From NCBI GenBank assembly GCA_017860085.1, contig JAFNAJ010000014.1:1-15138 (forward strand): 15,138 bases of DNA, given 5' to 3'. The translations under genes were made by a program, and so were the position numbers. This DNA comes from Acidobacteriota bacterium (lineage in GTDB: Bacteria > Acidobacteriota > Vicinamibacteria > Vicinamibacterales > JAFNAJ01). Positions 7,058-14,772 of this stretch are shown here, piece by piece (positions within the stretch are counted from its first letter, which is position 1; the number at the start of each line of letters is the position of its first letter). The notes under the pieces were generated by a model that worked only from the letters and a program-made list of their open reading frames with translations, was not told where the DNA came from and ran no database searches.

Positions 7058-7063
7058 ATTATG
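7058..7063 (-). promoter_or_regulatory. Possible -10 box for the GNAT gene
   Basis: On the minus strand this reads CATAAT, one mismatch from TATAAT, 25 nt before the start codon in an otherwise GC-rich gap. The hexamer 17 nt upstream (TCCAAG) is a poor -35. The rest of the 7033-7223 gap shows no clear promoter for the plus-strand gene. Weak, motif-only evidence. Confidence 0.22.
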
Positions 7064-7223
7064 CCAAACTATCCCGAACGCTTGGACCTCGGCCTGAGCA
7101 TCGTCAGGCGCGGGGCACCGGGCGCGGCAAATCATCGGCGTCTCCGGCGCGTTTCGGCGGCCGGCGGGAGTTGACCACTCGCGCCGCCGAGATCGCGGGT
7201 CACCGAAGCAAAGTGAGGCATCA

Positions 7224-8051
7224 ATGACGCGTGTGCTGTGCGCCACCATCGCCTGTGCACTCCTGGCCCCGGTCGCGGCGGGGGCTCAGGTGCGGGCGAC
7301 GTTCCTGCTCAAGAACGGCAACCGGATTTCCGGCAACATCGTGGATTTCGACGCACGAGGGCTTGTGATCGAGAGCAGCGGTCGCCAGCGACAAGTGCCG
7401 CCCGGCGATGTGGCGGTGATCGATTTCGAGGGTGACGCCAGGAATCTGCCCGAGGAGGAAGCGTCCCGTGTCGGCAACGGACTTGTGGTCCGTCGCGGTG
7501 GCAACACGTTCCAGGGGACGCTCAGCGATATGGGTGGCGGGGATCCGCTGCGTCTCACGTTCGACACGCCGAGCGGTCAACGCGATCTGAGCTCGAACGA
7601 GGTCTCCCGCATCTACCTCTCGCGGCCGCCCGATTCAGCCATCGGAGGGGGCGGCAGCGGCGGGAGTGGCAGCGGGTCCGGGTCTGGCGCCGTGGTCGTC
7701 AGGGCCACCCAGACGTGGACTCGAACGGGCGTCTCCGTGCGACAGGGGCAGATGGTGTCGTTCCGCTCGAGCGGCGAAGTGCTGCTCAGCCGTGACGAAG
7801 GCGACGTCGCACGTCCGGCCGGGTCGGTCAGCGGCCGCTATGATTCGGCGGCTCCGCTGCCCAACGTGCTGGCGGGCGCGCTCGTCGGGCGCGTGGGCAA
7901 CTCTGCGCCGTTTGGCATCGGTGACCAGAGCCAGCCGCTCAGGATGCCGGCATCCGGCGAGTTGTGGCTCGGAGTCAACGACGGGCAGCCCCGGGACAAC
8001 GGCGGACAGTTCGAGGTGCAGGTCCTCGCCGGTCCCCAGCCACGTCGGTAG
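7224..8051 (+). CDS. Secreted protein with duplicated beta-type repeats and a PA-IL-like lectin domain
   Basis: I do not recognise the whole gene; 275 residues. Residues 1-21 form a signal peptide ending AAGAQ, so the product is exported. Two related segments follow: about 24-69 (LLKNGNRISGNIVDFDARGL...VPPGDVAVIDF) and 85-133 (VVRRGGNTFQGTLSDM...LSSNEVSRIYL). They look like a duplicated small beta-barrel (SH3/Sm-like) unit. A Gly/Ser linker (about 140-155) leads to a C-terminal domain, 158-268. There, WTRTGVSVRQGQMVSFRSSG and LWLGVNDGQPRDNGGQFEV resemble the PA-IL (LecA) galactose-binding fold; ND plus DN.G.F mimics the LecA calcium/sugar loop. Sugar binding is inferred, not shown. ATG 7224 has GTGAGG 5 nt upstream. 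Transcription probably ends at the hairpin at 8099-8123. Confidence 0.8.
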   Translation: MTRVLCATIACALLAPVAAGAQVRATFLLKNGNRISGNIVDFDARGLVIESSGRQRQVPPGDVAVIDFEGDARNLPEEEASRVGNGLVVRRGGNTFQGTLSDMGGGDPLRLTFDTPSGQRDLSSNEVSRIYLSRPPDSAIGGGGSGGSGSGSGSGAVVVRATQTWTRTGVSVRQGQMVSFRSSGEVLLSRDEGDVARPAGSVSGRYDSAAPLPNVLAGALVGRVGNSAPFGIGDQSQPLRMPASGELWLGVNDGQPRDNGGQFEVQVLAGPQPRR

Positions 8052-8098
8052 CCGTCGACCGAGCCTCTCGCGCGGCGGCGTCCGGTTGGCAGGAATCA

Positions 8099-8123
8099 CG
8101 AGGCCGGGGATGTCCCGGCCTCG
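8099..8123 (+). terminator. Terminator-like hairpin after the lectin-domain gene
   Basis: CGAGGCCGGG (8099-8108) and CCCGGCCTCG (8114-8123) form a perfect 10-bp GC-rich stem with a 5-nt loop, GATGT. It begins 47 nt after the stop of the upstream gene and precedes the likely ileS promoter. There is no T-tract afterwards (CGCGTGTACGG follows), so it is not a textbook intrinsic terminator; it may act with Rho or as a 3' stabiliser. Confidence 0.5.
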
Positions 8124-8172
8124 CGCGTGTACGGTGTGCCCCGCGGCGGAGGCGGTGCTGCCGCGTGTCAGG

Positions 8173-8178
8173 TACAAT
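8173..8178 (+). promoter_or_regulatory. Possible -10 box for the ileS operon
   Basis: TACAAT lies 36 nt before the ileS ATG, after the hairpin at 8099-8123. It is the best AT-rich hexamer in this GC-rich gap. No TTGACA-like box occurs at the right spacing. The 163-nt gap shows no T-box features. Tentative. Confidence 0.28.
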
Positions 8179-8214
8179 TGAGGGATCCGCGCACCGCGGC
8201 GGCGGGCTGATCAC

Positions 8215-11004
8215 ATGGCCGACTGGAAGAACACGGTAAACCTCCCGCGCACCGACTTCCCCATGAAGGCGAACCTGCAGGCCACCGAGCCGCAGGTGAT
8301 TGCCCGGTGGGAGGCGACTGATCTGTACGGGAAGATCCGCGCCCAGCGACGGGGAGCGCCGAAGTTCGTGCTGCACGACGGCCCGCCGTACGCCAACGGC
8401 CACATCCACATCGGCACGGCGCTCAACAAGGTCCTCAAGGACTTCGTCGTGAAGTCGAAGTCGATGGCGGGGTTCGACGCGCCCTATGTTCCCGGCTGGG
8501 ACTGCCACGGCCTGCCCATCGAGCTGAAGGTGGACCGTGAACTCGGAACCCGCAAGCGTTCGATGAGTCAGGCCGACTTCCGTCGCGCGTGTCGGGCGTA
8601 TGCAGAGCGCTTCGTCGACGTGCAGCGCCAGGGCTTCAAGCGCCTCGGCGTGCTGGGGGCCTGGGACCAGCCGTACCTGACGATGAACTACGACTACCAG
8701 GCCGCGATCGTGCGCGCGCTGGGTCGTTTCGTCGAACAGGGTCTGGTCTATAAGGGCAAGAAGCCCGTCCACTGGTGCATTCACTGCCGCACGGCCCTGG
8801 CCGAGGCCGAGGTCGAGTACGAGCAGCACGTGTCGCCCTCGATCTTCGTCGAGTTCCCGCTCGACCCTGCGGACGCGGCGAGCGCCGCCGGCCGCCTTCC
8901 CGGACTCGGGAACCGGCCCCTCTCGGTGCTCATCTGGACGACGACGCCCTGGACCATTCCGTCGAACCTGGCGATCGCGTTTCACCCGGAGTACGTCTAC
9001 GGAGCCTACGAGGTGGACGACCGGCTCGTGCTCGTGGCCGAGGATCTCGCGTCGGACGTCGCGGCGCAGACCGGCCGGCCGCTGGGCGCGTCGGTCGCTC
9101 GAGTGAAGGGGGCGGCGCTCGACGGCCTGCGGTTCCGGCACCCGCTCTACGATCGCGTGTCGCTGGCGGTGCTGGCCGACTACGTCACGCTCGAGCAGGG
9201 CACCGGCGCCGTACACACGGCGCCGGGCCACGGGTCCGACGACTTCCACACCGGGGTCAAGTACGGTCTCGACATCTACGCGCCCGTCGACCCGTCCGGC
9301 CATTTCACCGAGGAGGTCGGCCTGTTCTCGGGCCTGCGGGTGTTCGATGCCAACCCGCGAATCGAGGACGCACTGCAACAGCGCGGTCGGCTCTGGCACC
9401 GGAGCCGGTTCGAGCACGCCTATCCGCACTGCTGGCGCTGCCACAACCCGGTCATCTTCCTGGCCACGTCGCAGTGGTTCATCACCATGGACGAGGGGCC
9501 GCTGCGCGCCAAGGCCCTCGAGGCCATCCGTGGCGTCAAGTGGGTGCCGCCGTGGGGCGAGGAACGCATCACGAACATGGTGGCCAATCGCCCCGATTGG
9601 TGCATCTCGCGGCAGCGCGCGTGGGGCGTCCCCATCCCGGCCGTCGCCTGCGTGAAGTGCCAGCAGGCGCTGTTGACGCCCGCGCTCACCGAGCGGGCCG
9701 CCGCGGTCTTCGAGCAGCACGGGGCCGACGCGTGGTACGAGCGTCCCATCGAGGAGTTCCTGCCTCCCGGCCTGTCGTGCCCGTCGTGCGGACACACGAC
9801 GTTCGAGCGCGAGCAGAACATCCTCGACGTCTGGCTCGACTCCGGCTCGAGCCACGAGGCCGTGCTGGCCGCCCGCGCCGAACTGGCGTGGCCGGCCGAT
9901 CTGTATCTGGAGGGCAACGACCAGTACCGGGGCTGGTTCCACAGCTCGCTGCTGGTGGGTGTGGGCACGAGACAGCGCGCGCCCTACCGCGAGGTGGTCA
10001 CGCACGGCATGGTGGTCACCCAGGACGGCCGGAAGATGTCGAAGTCGCTCGGCAACGACATCCCGCCGCAGCAGATCATCGAGCAGAGCGGTGCGGAGAT
10101 CCTGCGGTTGTGGGTCGCGATGGTCGACTACCGCGAGGAGATCCGCCTCAGCAAGGAGATCCTGGCGCGCTGCGTCGAAGCCTACCGCAAGCTCCGGAAC
10201 ACGCTGCGCTACCTGGTCGCCAACCTCTACGACTTCGACCCTGCGGTCGATGCGCTCCCGGCCGACCGGCTGTGGGAGGTCGATCGGTACGCGCTTTCCC
10301 TGTACGCGAGTGCCGCGATGCGCGTGCAGCGCGCCTACGCCGAGTACGACTTCCCGGCGATCTTCCAGGTGCTGAACGCGTTGACCACGGTTGACCTCAG
10401 CGCGTTCTACTTCGACGTATCGAAGGACCGGCTCTACACGTTCGGGTCGCGCTCGGAGGCTCGACGATCGGCGCAGACGGCGATGTACCTCATTGCCGAC
10501 GGTCTCGTCAGATCGATTGCGCCCATCCTTCCGGTGACGGCCGACGAGTTGTGGCGGCACTTGCCCGGTCGCCGCGAGGAATCGGTCCACCTGGCGGACT
10601 TCCCCGGGGACCTGGAGTCGTGGGCCGACCCGGCGCTCCAAGCGACCTGGGAGCGGCTGATGGCGATTCGCGCGGTTGTGAACGCGGCCATCGAGGTCGA
10701 ACGCCAGCGAAAGATCCTGGGCACGCCGCTCGAGGCACACGTCAGCATCCGTGCCCACGGCGAGGCGCTGGCCCTGCTCGAGCGGTATCGCGACGAGTTG
10801 GCCATGCTGTTCATCGTCTCGACGGTGACGCTCGAGCCGGGCACGGCGGAAGCGCCTGACGCGAACTCGCCGGAAGGCGTCGAGGTGTCGGTCACCAGGA
10901 CCGACGGCACGCGATGCGATCGGTGCTGGCGCTACGTGCCTGAGGTCGCTGCCGACGAGGCCCACGCGGGACTGTGCCCGCGGTGCGTGGACGCCCTTCG
11001 CTGA
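8215..11004 (+). CDS. ileS: Isoleucyl-tRNA synthetase
   Basis: Charges tRNA-Ile with isoleucine in the cytosol, and edits valine in its CP1 domain. At 929 residues it is close to the E. coli length. HDGPPYANGHIHIGTALNK (54-72) contains the class I signature, but the last His of HIGH is Thr (HIGT, 65-68). PGWDCHGLPIELKV follows, as in IleRS. KMSKS is intact at 607-611 (GRKMSKSLGN). NILDVWLDSGSSH precedes it. Two internal CxxC pairs (Cys479/482 and Cys522/525) and a C-terminal zinc-type CDRCWRY...CPRC (Cys901, 904, 921, 924) are present. ATG 8215 gives the normal N-terminus (MADWKNTVNLPRTDFPMKA). lspA begins 3 nt after its stop, so the gene heads a five-gene run. Confidence 0.97.
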   Translation: MADWKNTVNLPRTDFPMKANLQATEPQVIARWEATDLYGKIRAQRRGAPKFVLHDGPPYANGHIHIGTALNKVLKDFVVKSKSMAGFDAPYVPGWDCHGLPIELKVDRELGTRKRSMSQADFRRACRAYAERFVDVQRQGFKRLGVLGAWDQPYLTMNYDYQAAIVRALGRFVEQGLVYKGKKPVHWCIHCRTALAEAEVEYEQHVSPSIFVEFPLDPADAASAAGRLPGLGNRPLSVLIWTTTPWTIPSNLAIAFHPEYVYGAYEVDDRLVLVAEDLASDVAAQTGRPLGASVARVKGAALDGLRFRHPLYDRVSLAVLADYVTLEQGTGAVHTAPGHGSDDFHTGVKYGLDIYAPVDPSGHFTEEVGLFSGLRVFDANPRIEDALQQRGRLWHRSRFEHAYPHCWRCHNPVIFLATSQWFITMDEGPLRAKALEAIRGVKWVPPWGEERITNMVANRPDWCISRQRAWGVPIPAVACVKCQQALLTPALTERAAAVFEQHGADAWYERPIEEFLPPGLSCPSCGHTTFEREQNILDVWLDSGSSHEAVLAARAELAWPADLYLEGNDQYRGWFHSSLLVGVGTRQRAPYREVVTHGMVVTQDGRKMSKSLGNDIPPQQIIEQSGAEILRLWVAMVDYREEIRLSKEILARCVEAYRKLRNTLRYLVANLYDFDPAVDALPADRLWEVDRYALSLYASAAMRVQRAYAEYDFPAIFQVLNALTTVDLSAFYFDVSKDRLYTFGSRSEARRSAQTAMYLIADGLVRSIAPILPVTADELWRHLPGRREESVHLADFPGDLESWADPALQATWERLMAIRAVVNAAIEVERQRKILGTPLEAHVSIRAHGEALALLERYRDELAMLFIVSTVTLEPGTAEAPDANSPEGVEVSVTRTDGTRCDRCWRYVPEVAADEAHAGLCPRCVDALR

Positions 11005-11007
11005 ACG

Positions 11008-11514
11008 ATGCTGTCACGAGGCGCTTCGCTCGGACCCGCCAGCCTCTTCGTCATCCTGGTGCTCGTGATCGTCGACCAGGTGACGAAATGGCTGGTCGTG
11101 CGCGCGATCCCCCTGCACGGGAACGTGGAGGTCATCCCGGGCCTGCTGTCGATCACCCACGTCAGGAACACAGGCGCGGCGTTCGGGCTGCTCAACGCGG
11201 TGGACTTCCCCTACAAGGCAACGGTGGTGGTGCTGCTGGCGGTCGTGGCGCTCGTGGCCATTGCGCTTTACGGTGGCCGGTTCGTATCGGATTCGGCCAT
11301 CGGCCGCGGGGGCTTCACGCTCGTGCTGGGTGGCGCCATCGGCAATCTGATCGATCGCGCGTCGCAGGGCTACGTCGTCGACTTCGTGGACGTGTACTGG
11401 CGCGACTGGCACTTCTGGGCGTTCAATGTGGCCGACGCCTCCATCACGGTTGGCGCGTGCCTGTTGATTCTCGACATGCTCATCCCAGGTCGTCATGCAC
11501 CCCACGCTGGTTGA
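11008..11514 (+). CDS. lspA: Lipoprotein signal peptidase (signal peptidase II)
   Basis: An aspartic membrane protease that removes the signal peptide of prolipoproteins after Lgt has added diacylglycerol. The 168 residues carry four membrane segments: about 11-31, 70-88, 102-115 and 143-158. NTGAAFG (54-60) is conserved in the family. The catalytic aspartates are visible as Asp116 in GNLIDR and Asp143 in FNVADASI. The start is 3 nt after ileS, an arrangement common in bacteria. The 3' end overlaps lgt by 20 nt, which places consecutive enzymes of lipoprotein maturation on one mRNA. Confidence 0.95.
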   Translation: MLSRGASLGPASLFVILVLVIVDQVTKWLVVRAIPLHGNVEVIPGLLSITHVRNTGAAFGLLNAVDFPYKATVVVLLAVVALVAIALYGGRFVSDSAIGRGGFTLVLGGAIGNLIDRASQGYVVDFVDVYWRDWHFWAFNVADASITVGACLLILDMLIPGRHAPHAG

Positions 11515-12313
11515 GATCGGCCCCGTCACGGTCTACACGTACGGGTTGCTCCTTGCCCTCGCCTACCTCGCGGGGCTGCAGCTGGCGATCTGGCGGGCGC
11601 GCGAACGCGGCCTCGACGGCGCGAGGGTGCTCGATCTCGGGATCTACATCATTGTCAGTGCCCTGGTTGGCGCCAAGCTCCTGCTCGTCCTCATCGACGT
11701 CGACTACTTCTGGCGGAACCCGGCCGACCTGTTCTCGATTGTCCGTTCCGGTGGCGTGTTCTACGGCGGCCTCATCCTTGCCGTGGCCGTGGCGTTCTGG
11801 TACATGCGCCGGCACCGGATGCCCCTCTGGGCCACCTGCGACGCCTTTGCCCCGGCGATCGCCCTTGGGCACGTGATCGGGCGCTTCGGGTGCCTGATGG
11901 CCGGCTGCTGCTACGGCAGGCCGACCACCCTGCCATGGGGGATCACGTTCACCGATCCGTTTGCTGGCCGCGAGCTGGGCACACCGCTCGGCGTTCCGCT
12001 CCACCCGACGCAGCTGTACGAGGCGGGCGCCGAATTGGTCATCCTCGTGTTCCTGCTGGCCTTCGAGCGAAAAGGACGCCCGTTCCCGGGCCGCACGTTC
12101 TGGGGCTACCTGCTGCTCTACGGCGTGTCCCGTTTCGTGATCGAGTTCTTCCGCGGTGACGAGCGCGGCATGGTCATGGGATGGCTCTCGACGTCGCAGT
12201 TCATCTCGGTCATTCTGGTCCCGCTCAGCCTCGGCATGCTCTGGCACCTCTCCCGGACCCCTGCCGTTGCACCCGCTGCCGGACCCGTGGCCAGGCAGCG
12301 GCGCCGGACCTGA
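11495..12313 (+). CDS. lgt: Prolipoprotein diacylglyceryl transferase
   Basis: Transfers diacylglycerol from phosphatidylglycerol to the lipobox cysteine of prolipoproteins in the inner membrane. The 272-residue protein has about seven hydrophobic segments. The Lgt signature is GHVIGRFGCLMAGCCYGR (125-142), and LHPTQLYEA (169-177) and the C-terminal SRFVIEFFRGDERG (212-225) are typical. It departs from the E. coli pattern in two places: the HGG around essential His103 reads FYGG here (89-92), and GRLGNFINGE reads GRFGCLMAGC. I believe both forms recur in other phyla, so they probably mark a subfamily rather than loss of function. The start lies inside lspA. The last 15 residues (AVAPAAGPVARQRRR) are a basic cytoplasmic-type tail. 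Confidence 0.94.
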   Translation: MHPTLVEIGPVTVYTYGLLLALAYLAGLQLAIWRARERGLDGARVLDLGIYIIVSALVGAKLLLVLIDVDYFWRNPADLFSIVRSGGVFYGGLILAVAVAFWYMRRHRMPLWATCDAFAPAIALGHVIGRFGCLMAGCCYGRPTTLPWGITFTDPFAGRELGTPLGVPLHPTQLYEAGAELVILVFLLAFERKGRPFPGRTFWGYLLLYGVSRFVIEFFRGDERGMVMGWLSTSQFISVILVPLSLGMLWHLSRTPAVAPAAGPVARQRRRT

Positions 12314-12317
12314 CGCG

Positions 12318-13295
12318 ATGGCAAGCGACCCGCGCGATCCCGAGGTCGAGCACCTGGTCGTGCCACCCGATCAGGACGGATTCCGCCTCGACCAGGCGCT
12401 TGCCTCGCTGGTCGCGCGACTCTCGCGTTCGCAGGCCCAACGACTGATCAAGGACGGGGCCGTCTCGGTGGAGGGCCGGGTGACGACGCGTCCCGGGACG
12501 CCGGTGCACGTCGGCACGCTGATGGCCGTCGCGGTGCCCGCCGCGGCGCCGGCGCAGGTCGCGCCGCAACCGCTGCCAGTCGACATCGTCTACGAAGACT
12601 CCTGGTTTCTCGTGGTGGACAAGCCGGCCGGGATGGTGGTGCATCCGGCCGCAGGGCATGCCGAGGGCACGTTGGTGAACGCGCTCCTGCATCACGTCGG
12701 CGATCTGTCCGGAATCGGCGGCGAGCTCCGGCCGGGCATCGTCCACCGCCTCGACAAGGGCACGTCGGGATTGATGGTCGTGGCCAAGCACGACCGGGCG
12801 CACGAGACACTCGCCCGTCAGTTTCACGACCGCGAGGTCGAGAAGGCATACGTCGCGCTCGTGTGGGGAACTGTCGTGCCGGGCCGTCGCATTGAGGATC
12901 CGATTGGGCGAGACCCGGTCAATCGCAAGAAGATGTCGACGCGCGCTCGTCGCGCCCGGACGGCCGTGACGCGTGTCACCGCCGCGGAGGCGCTGCCTGG
13001 CGTCACGCTCGCCCGTATCACGATTGCCACGGGGCGCACGCATCAGATTCGCGTGCACCTGAGCGGCATCGGTCACCCGGTTGTCGGCGATGCCCTCTAC
13101 GGGGGCGTCCATCGTCGCGTGCCGCCGCACCTCAGGGCGCTCAGCCGACTCGACCGTCCGTTTCTCCACGCGGCGCGCCTGGCGTTCGCCCACCCCGAGG
13201 ACGGCCGTCCCCTGCAGTTCGAGTGCCCGCTTCCACCCGACCTGCAGACAGTCCTCGACGAACTGAAGGCCGATGCGGCGCGATTTCGGCGCTAG
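12318..13295 (+). CDS. rluD: RluD-type 23S rRNA pseudouridine synthase
   Basis: The family converts specific uridines to pseudouridine; RluD targets positions 1911, 1915 and 1917 of 23S rRNA (E. coli numbering). The 325 residues show an N-terminal S4 RNA-binding domain (about 22-70, RLDQALASLVARLSRSQAQR) and a catalytic domain with HRLDKGTSGLMVVAK (143-157, catalytic Asp146). Later motifs are EKAYVALVWG (175-184), GRTHQIRVHL (239-248) and GDALYGG (257-263). The RluA/RluC/RluD group is hard to separate by eye, but the S4 domain and length favour RluD. The frame is open upstream to 12156, inside lgt; ATG 12318, 4 nt after the lgt stop, is the sensible start. Confidence 0.9.
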   Translation: MASDPRDPEVEHLVVPPDQDGFRLDQALASLVARLSRSQAQRLIKDGAVSVEGRVTTRPGTPVHVGTLMAVAVPAAAPAQVAPQPLPVDIVYEDSWFLVVDKPAGMVVHPAAGHAEGTLVNALLHHVGDLSGIGGELRPGIVHRLDKGTSGLMVVAKHDRAHETLARQFHDREVEKAYVALVWGTVVPGRRIEDPIGRDPVNRKKMSTRARRARTAVTRVTAAEALPGVTLARITIATGRTHQIRVHLSGIGHPVVGDALYGGVHRRVPPHLRALSRLDRPFLHAARLAFAHPEDGRPLQFECPLPPDLQTVLDELKADAARFRR

Positions 13296-13310
13296 CTTCC
13301 CGGAGCTGTC

Positions 13311-13826
13311 ATGCCCACGGTCAGATCGTCTCGGTCCCCTTTCACCGGCCGCATCTTCACGATTGGCGTCGACAGGGTCGTCATGCCGCACGGGCGTGAG
13401 ATGGACATCGAGGTCGTCAGGCACGCGGCATCGGCCGTGCTCGTGCCGATGCCCGATGCCGGTCGCGTCGTGTTGATCCGGCAGTACCGCTACCCCGTGG
13501 ACCGCTGGTTGTGGGAACTGCCCGCCGGCACGCTCGACCCCGGCGAATCGCCCGAGGAGGCGGCACGGCGCGAGTGCCACGAGGAGATCGGACTCGTGCC
13601 GACGAACGTCACGCGCCTCGGGTCCTTCTTCCCCACGCCGGGCTACTGTGACGAGGAGATGGTGTTCTTCAAGCTGACCGGCCTCCACGACCCGGGTCAC
13701 GAGGCCGAGCAGGACCCGGACGAGCAGATCGAGCCGAAGGTCGTCTCGCTGGACGAGGCGCGTGCCATGGTGCGACGAGGCGAAATCGTCGACATGAAGA
13801 CGGCGCTGGCGCTGACGCTGGTGTGA
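13311..13826 (+). CDS. Nudix hydrolase, ADP-ribose pyrophosphatase-like
   Basis: The 171-residue protein belongs to the group that splits ADP-ribose or similar nucleoside diphosphate sugars into AMP and a sugar phosphate. The Nudix box is complete at residues 73-95: Gly73, Glu79, then RECHEEIGL with Arg87, Glu88, Glu91, Glu92 and Gly94. VLIRQYRYPVDRWLWELPAG (54-73) before the box and SFFPTPGYCDEEMVFF (105-120) after it are typical of the ADPRase (NudF/YqiG-like) branch. ATG 13311 lies 15 nt after rluD, so it probably ends the ileS operon. It converges with the deacetylase-like gene. The exact substrate is not certain. Confidence 0.9.
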   Translation: MPTVRSSRSPFTGRIFTIGVDRVVMPHGREMDIEVVRHAASAVLVPMPDAGRVVLIRQYRYPVDRWLWELPAGTLDPGESPEEAARRECHEEIGLVPTNVTRLGSFFPTPGYCDEEMVFFKLTGLHDPGHEAEQDPDEQIEPKVVSLDEARAMVRRGEIVDMKTALALTLV

Positions 13827-13831
13827 GGCGC

Positions 13832-13853
13832 CGGCCGGCTCGAAGGCCGACCG
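13832..13853. terminator. Hairpin between convergent Nudix and deacetylase genes
   Basis: The 27-nt gap between the two stop codons can fold. CGG (13832-13834) pairs with CCG (13851-13853); after one mismatch CGGC (13836-13839) pairs with GCCG (13846-13849), closed by a T-G pair around CGAA. Being nearly symmetrical, it could serve both strands. There is no T-run, so its role as a shared terminator is inferred from position. Confidence 0.35.
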
Positions 13854-14753
13854 CTACAGGGCACGGGCCGCCTTGCAGGCTTCCTCGACCGTTGCCGCGT
13901 GGATGGTGACGGTGTCTTCGAGGCGGCGCGCGTAGCCTCCCGCCAGCGTGACCACGACCGGCACCGACGCCCGTGCGGCCGCCCCGAGCACGAGCGCGTC
14001 GCGTCGGCGAAGCCCCTGCAGCGTCAAGGCCAGGCCGCCCAGTTGATCATCGAAGTACGGGTCTGCCCCGGCCAGGTAGAACACCAGATCGGGTGACGAG
14101 CCGAGCGCCTCGTCAAGGGCCGGCGCAAGACGCTCGAGGTATTCCTCGTCGCCGGTGCCGTCGTCGAGGTGGATGTCGATCCGGCTTGGCGGCTTGATCG
14201 CGGGGTAGTTCCTGGCCTGGTGAATGGACAACGTGAACACGTCCGGGTCGTTTGCGAAGATCGCGGCGGTCCCGTTGCCGTGGTGGACGTCGCAATCGAC
14301 GATCGCCGCCCGTCGGAGTCGCCCCTCGGCGCGCAGAGCCTCGACCGCGACCGCCACGTCGTTGAACACGCAGAAGCCCTCCCCGTGGTCGCGGAACGCG
14401 TGGTGAAATCCCCCGCCAAGGTGGACAGCCGCCCCATGATCGCGTGCGGCGCGCGCGGCCGCGATCGTCCCGCCAGTCATGAGGCGGAATCCCTCGACGG
14501 TCTCGGCCGACCATGGCACCTCGAGGCGCGCGACCTCGTAGGGCGTCAGGTGGCCGCGACGCAGCTTGTCGAGGTACACGCGGCCATGCACCCGGGCGAG
14601 GTCGTCCCAGCCGGCGGCCGTCGGCTCAATGACACTGGCGCGATCGAGCCAGCCGGACGCGCGCAGGTGCTCGAGCACGAGCCCGTACTTCGCCGTGGCA
14701 AAAACGTGCGTCCCGATGTCGACGCGGTACTTCGCCGAATAGACCAGGCGCAT
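13854..14753 (-). CDS. Histone deacetylase-family (AcuC/HDAC-like) amidohydrolase
   Basis: A 299-residue zinc-dependent deacetylase-fold protein. Visible active-site parts are GGGFHHAF (113-120, the His117/His118 relay pair), DCDVHHGNG (153-161, zinc ligands Asp155 and His157), AGADPYFDDQLGGL (228-241, zinc ligand Asp231) and AGGYARR (271-277, catalytic-type Tyr274). HVFATAKYGLV near the N-terminus and the short length resemble the class IV/HDAC11-like group. Bacterial members remove acyl groups from lysines, polyamines or other amides; the substrate here is unknown. The frame continues upstream to 14858, but those residues are an Arg-rich shadow of lon, and MRLVYSAKYR at 14753 is the family N-terminus. 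It starts 19 nt after the lon stop, so the two probably share an mRNA. No clear ribosome binding site is seen. Confidence 0.9.
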   Translation of the reverse strand: MRLVYSAKYRVDIGTHVFATAKYGLVLEHLRASGWLDRASVIEPTAAGWDDLARVHGRVYLDKLRRGHLTPYEVARLEVPWSAETVEGFRLMTGGTIAAARAARDHGAAVHLGGGFHHAFRDHGEGFCVFNDVAVAVEALRAEGRLRRAAIVDCDVHHGNGTAAIFANDPDVFTLSIHQARNYPAIKPPSRIDIHLDDGTGDEEYLERLAPALDEALGSSPDLVFYLAGADPYFDDQLGGLALTLQGLRRRDALVLGAAARASVPVVVTLAGGYARRLEDTVTIHAATVEEACKAARAL

Positions 14754-14772
14754 GGCCGACGAATGGCCGGCG

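Noticed and set aside
7171..7176. TTGACC as a -35 box for the lectin-domain gene
   Set aside because: No -10-like hexamer occurs 15-19 nt downstream.
6331..7227. Plus-strand frame of 298 codons over the GNAT gene
   Set aside because: The minus-strand GNAT protein has recognisable family segments; the plus-strand product is Arg/Gly/His-rich and lacks any domain.
8052..8214. T-box leader ahead of ileS
   Set aside because: The gap holds one simple hairpin and no T-box consensus or antiterminator structure.
7975..10965. Very long open frame (996 codons) on the minus strand opposite ileS
   Set aside because: ileS is unmistakable on the plus strand; the antisense product is Arg/His/Asp-rich without recognisable domains. 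Long antisense frames are expected in GC-rich coding DNA.
12225..13700. Minus-strand frame of 491 codons opposite rluD and the Nudix gene
   Set aside because: The plus-strand products carry complete catalytic motifs; the antisense translation has none.
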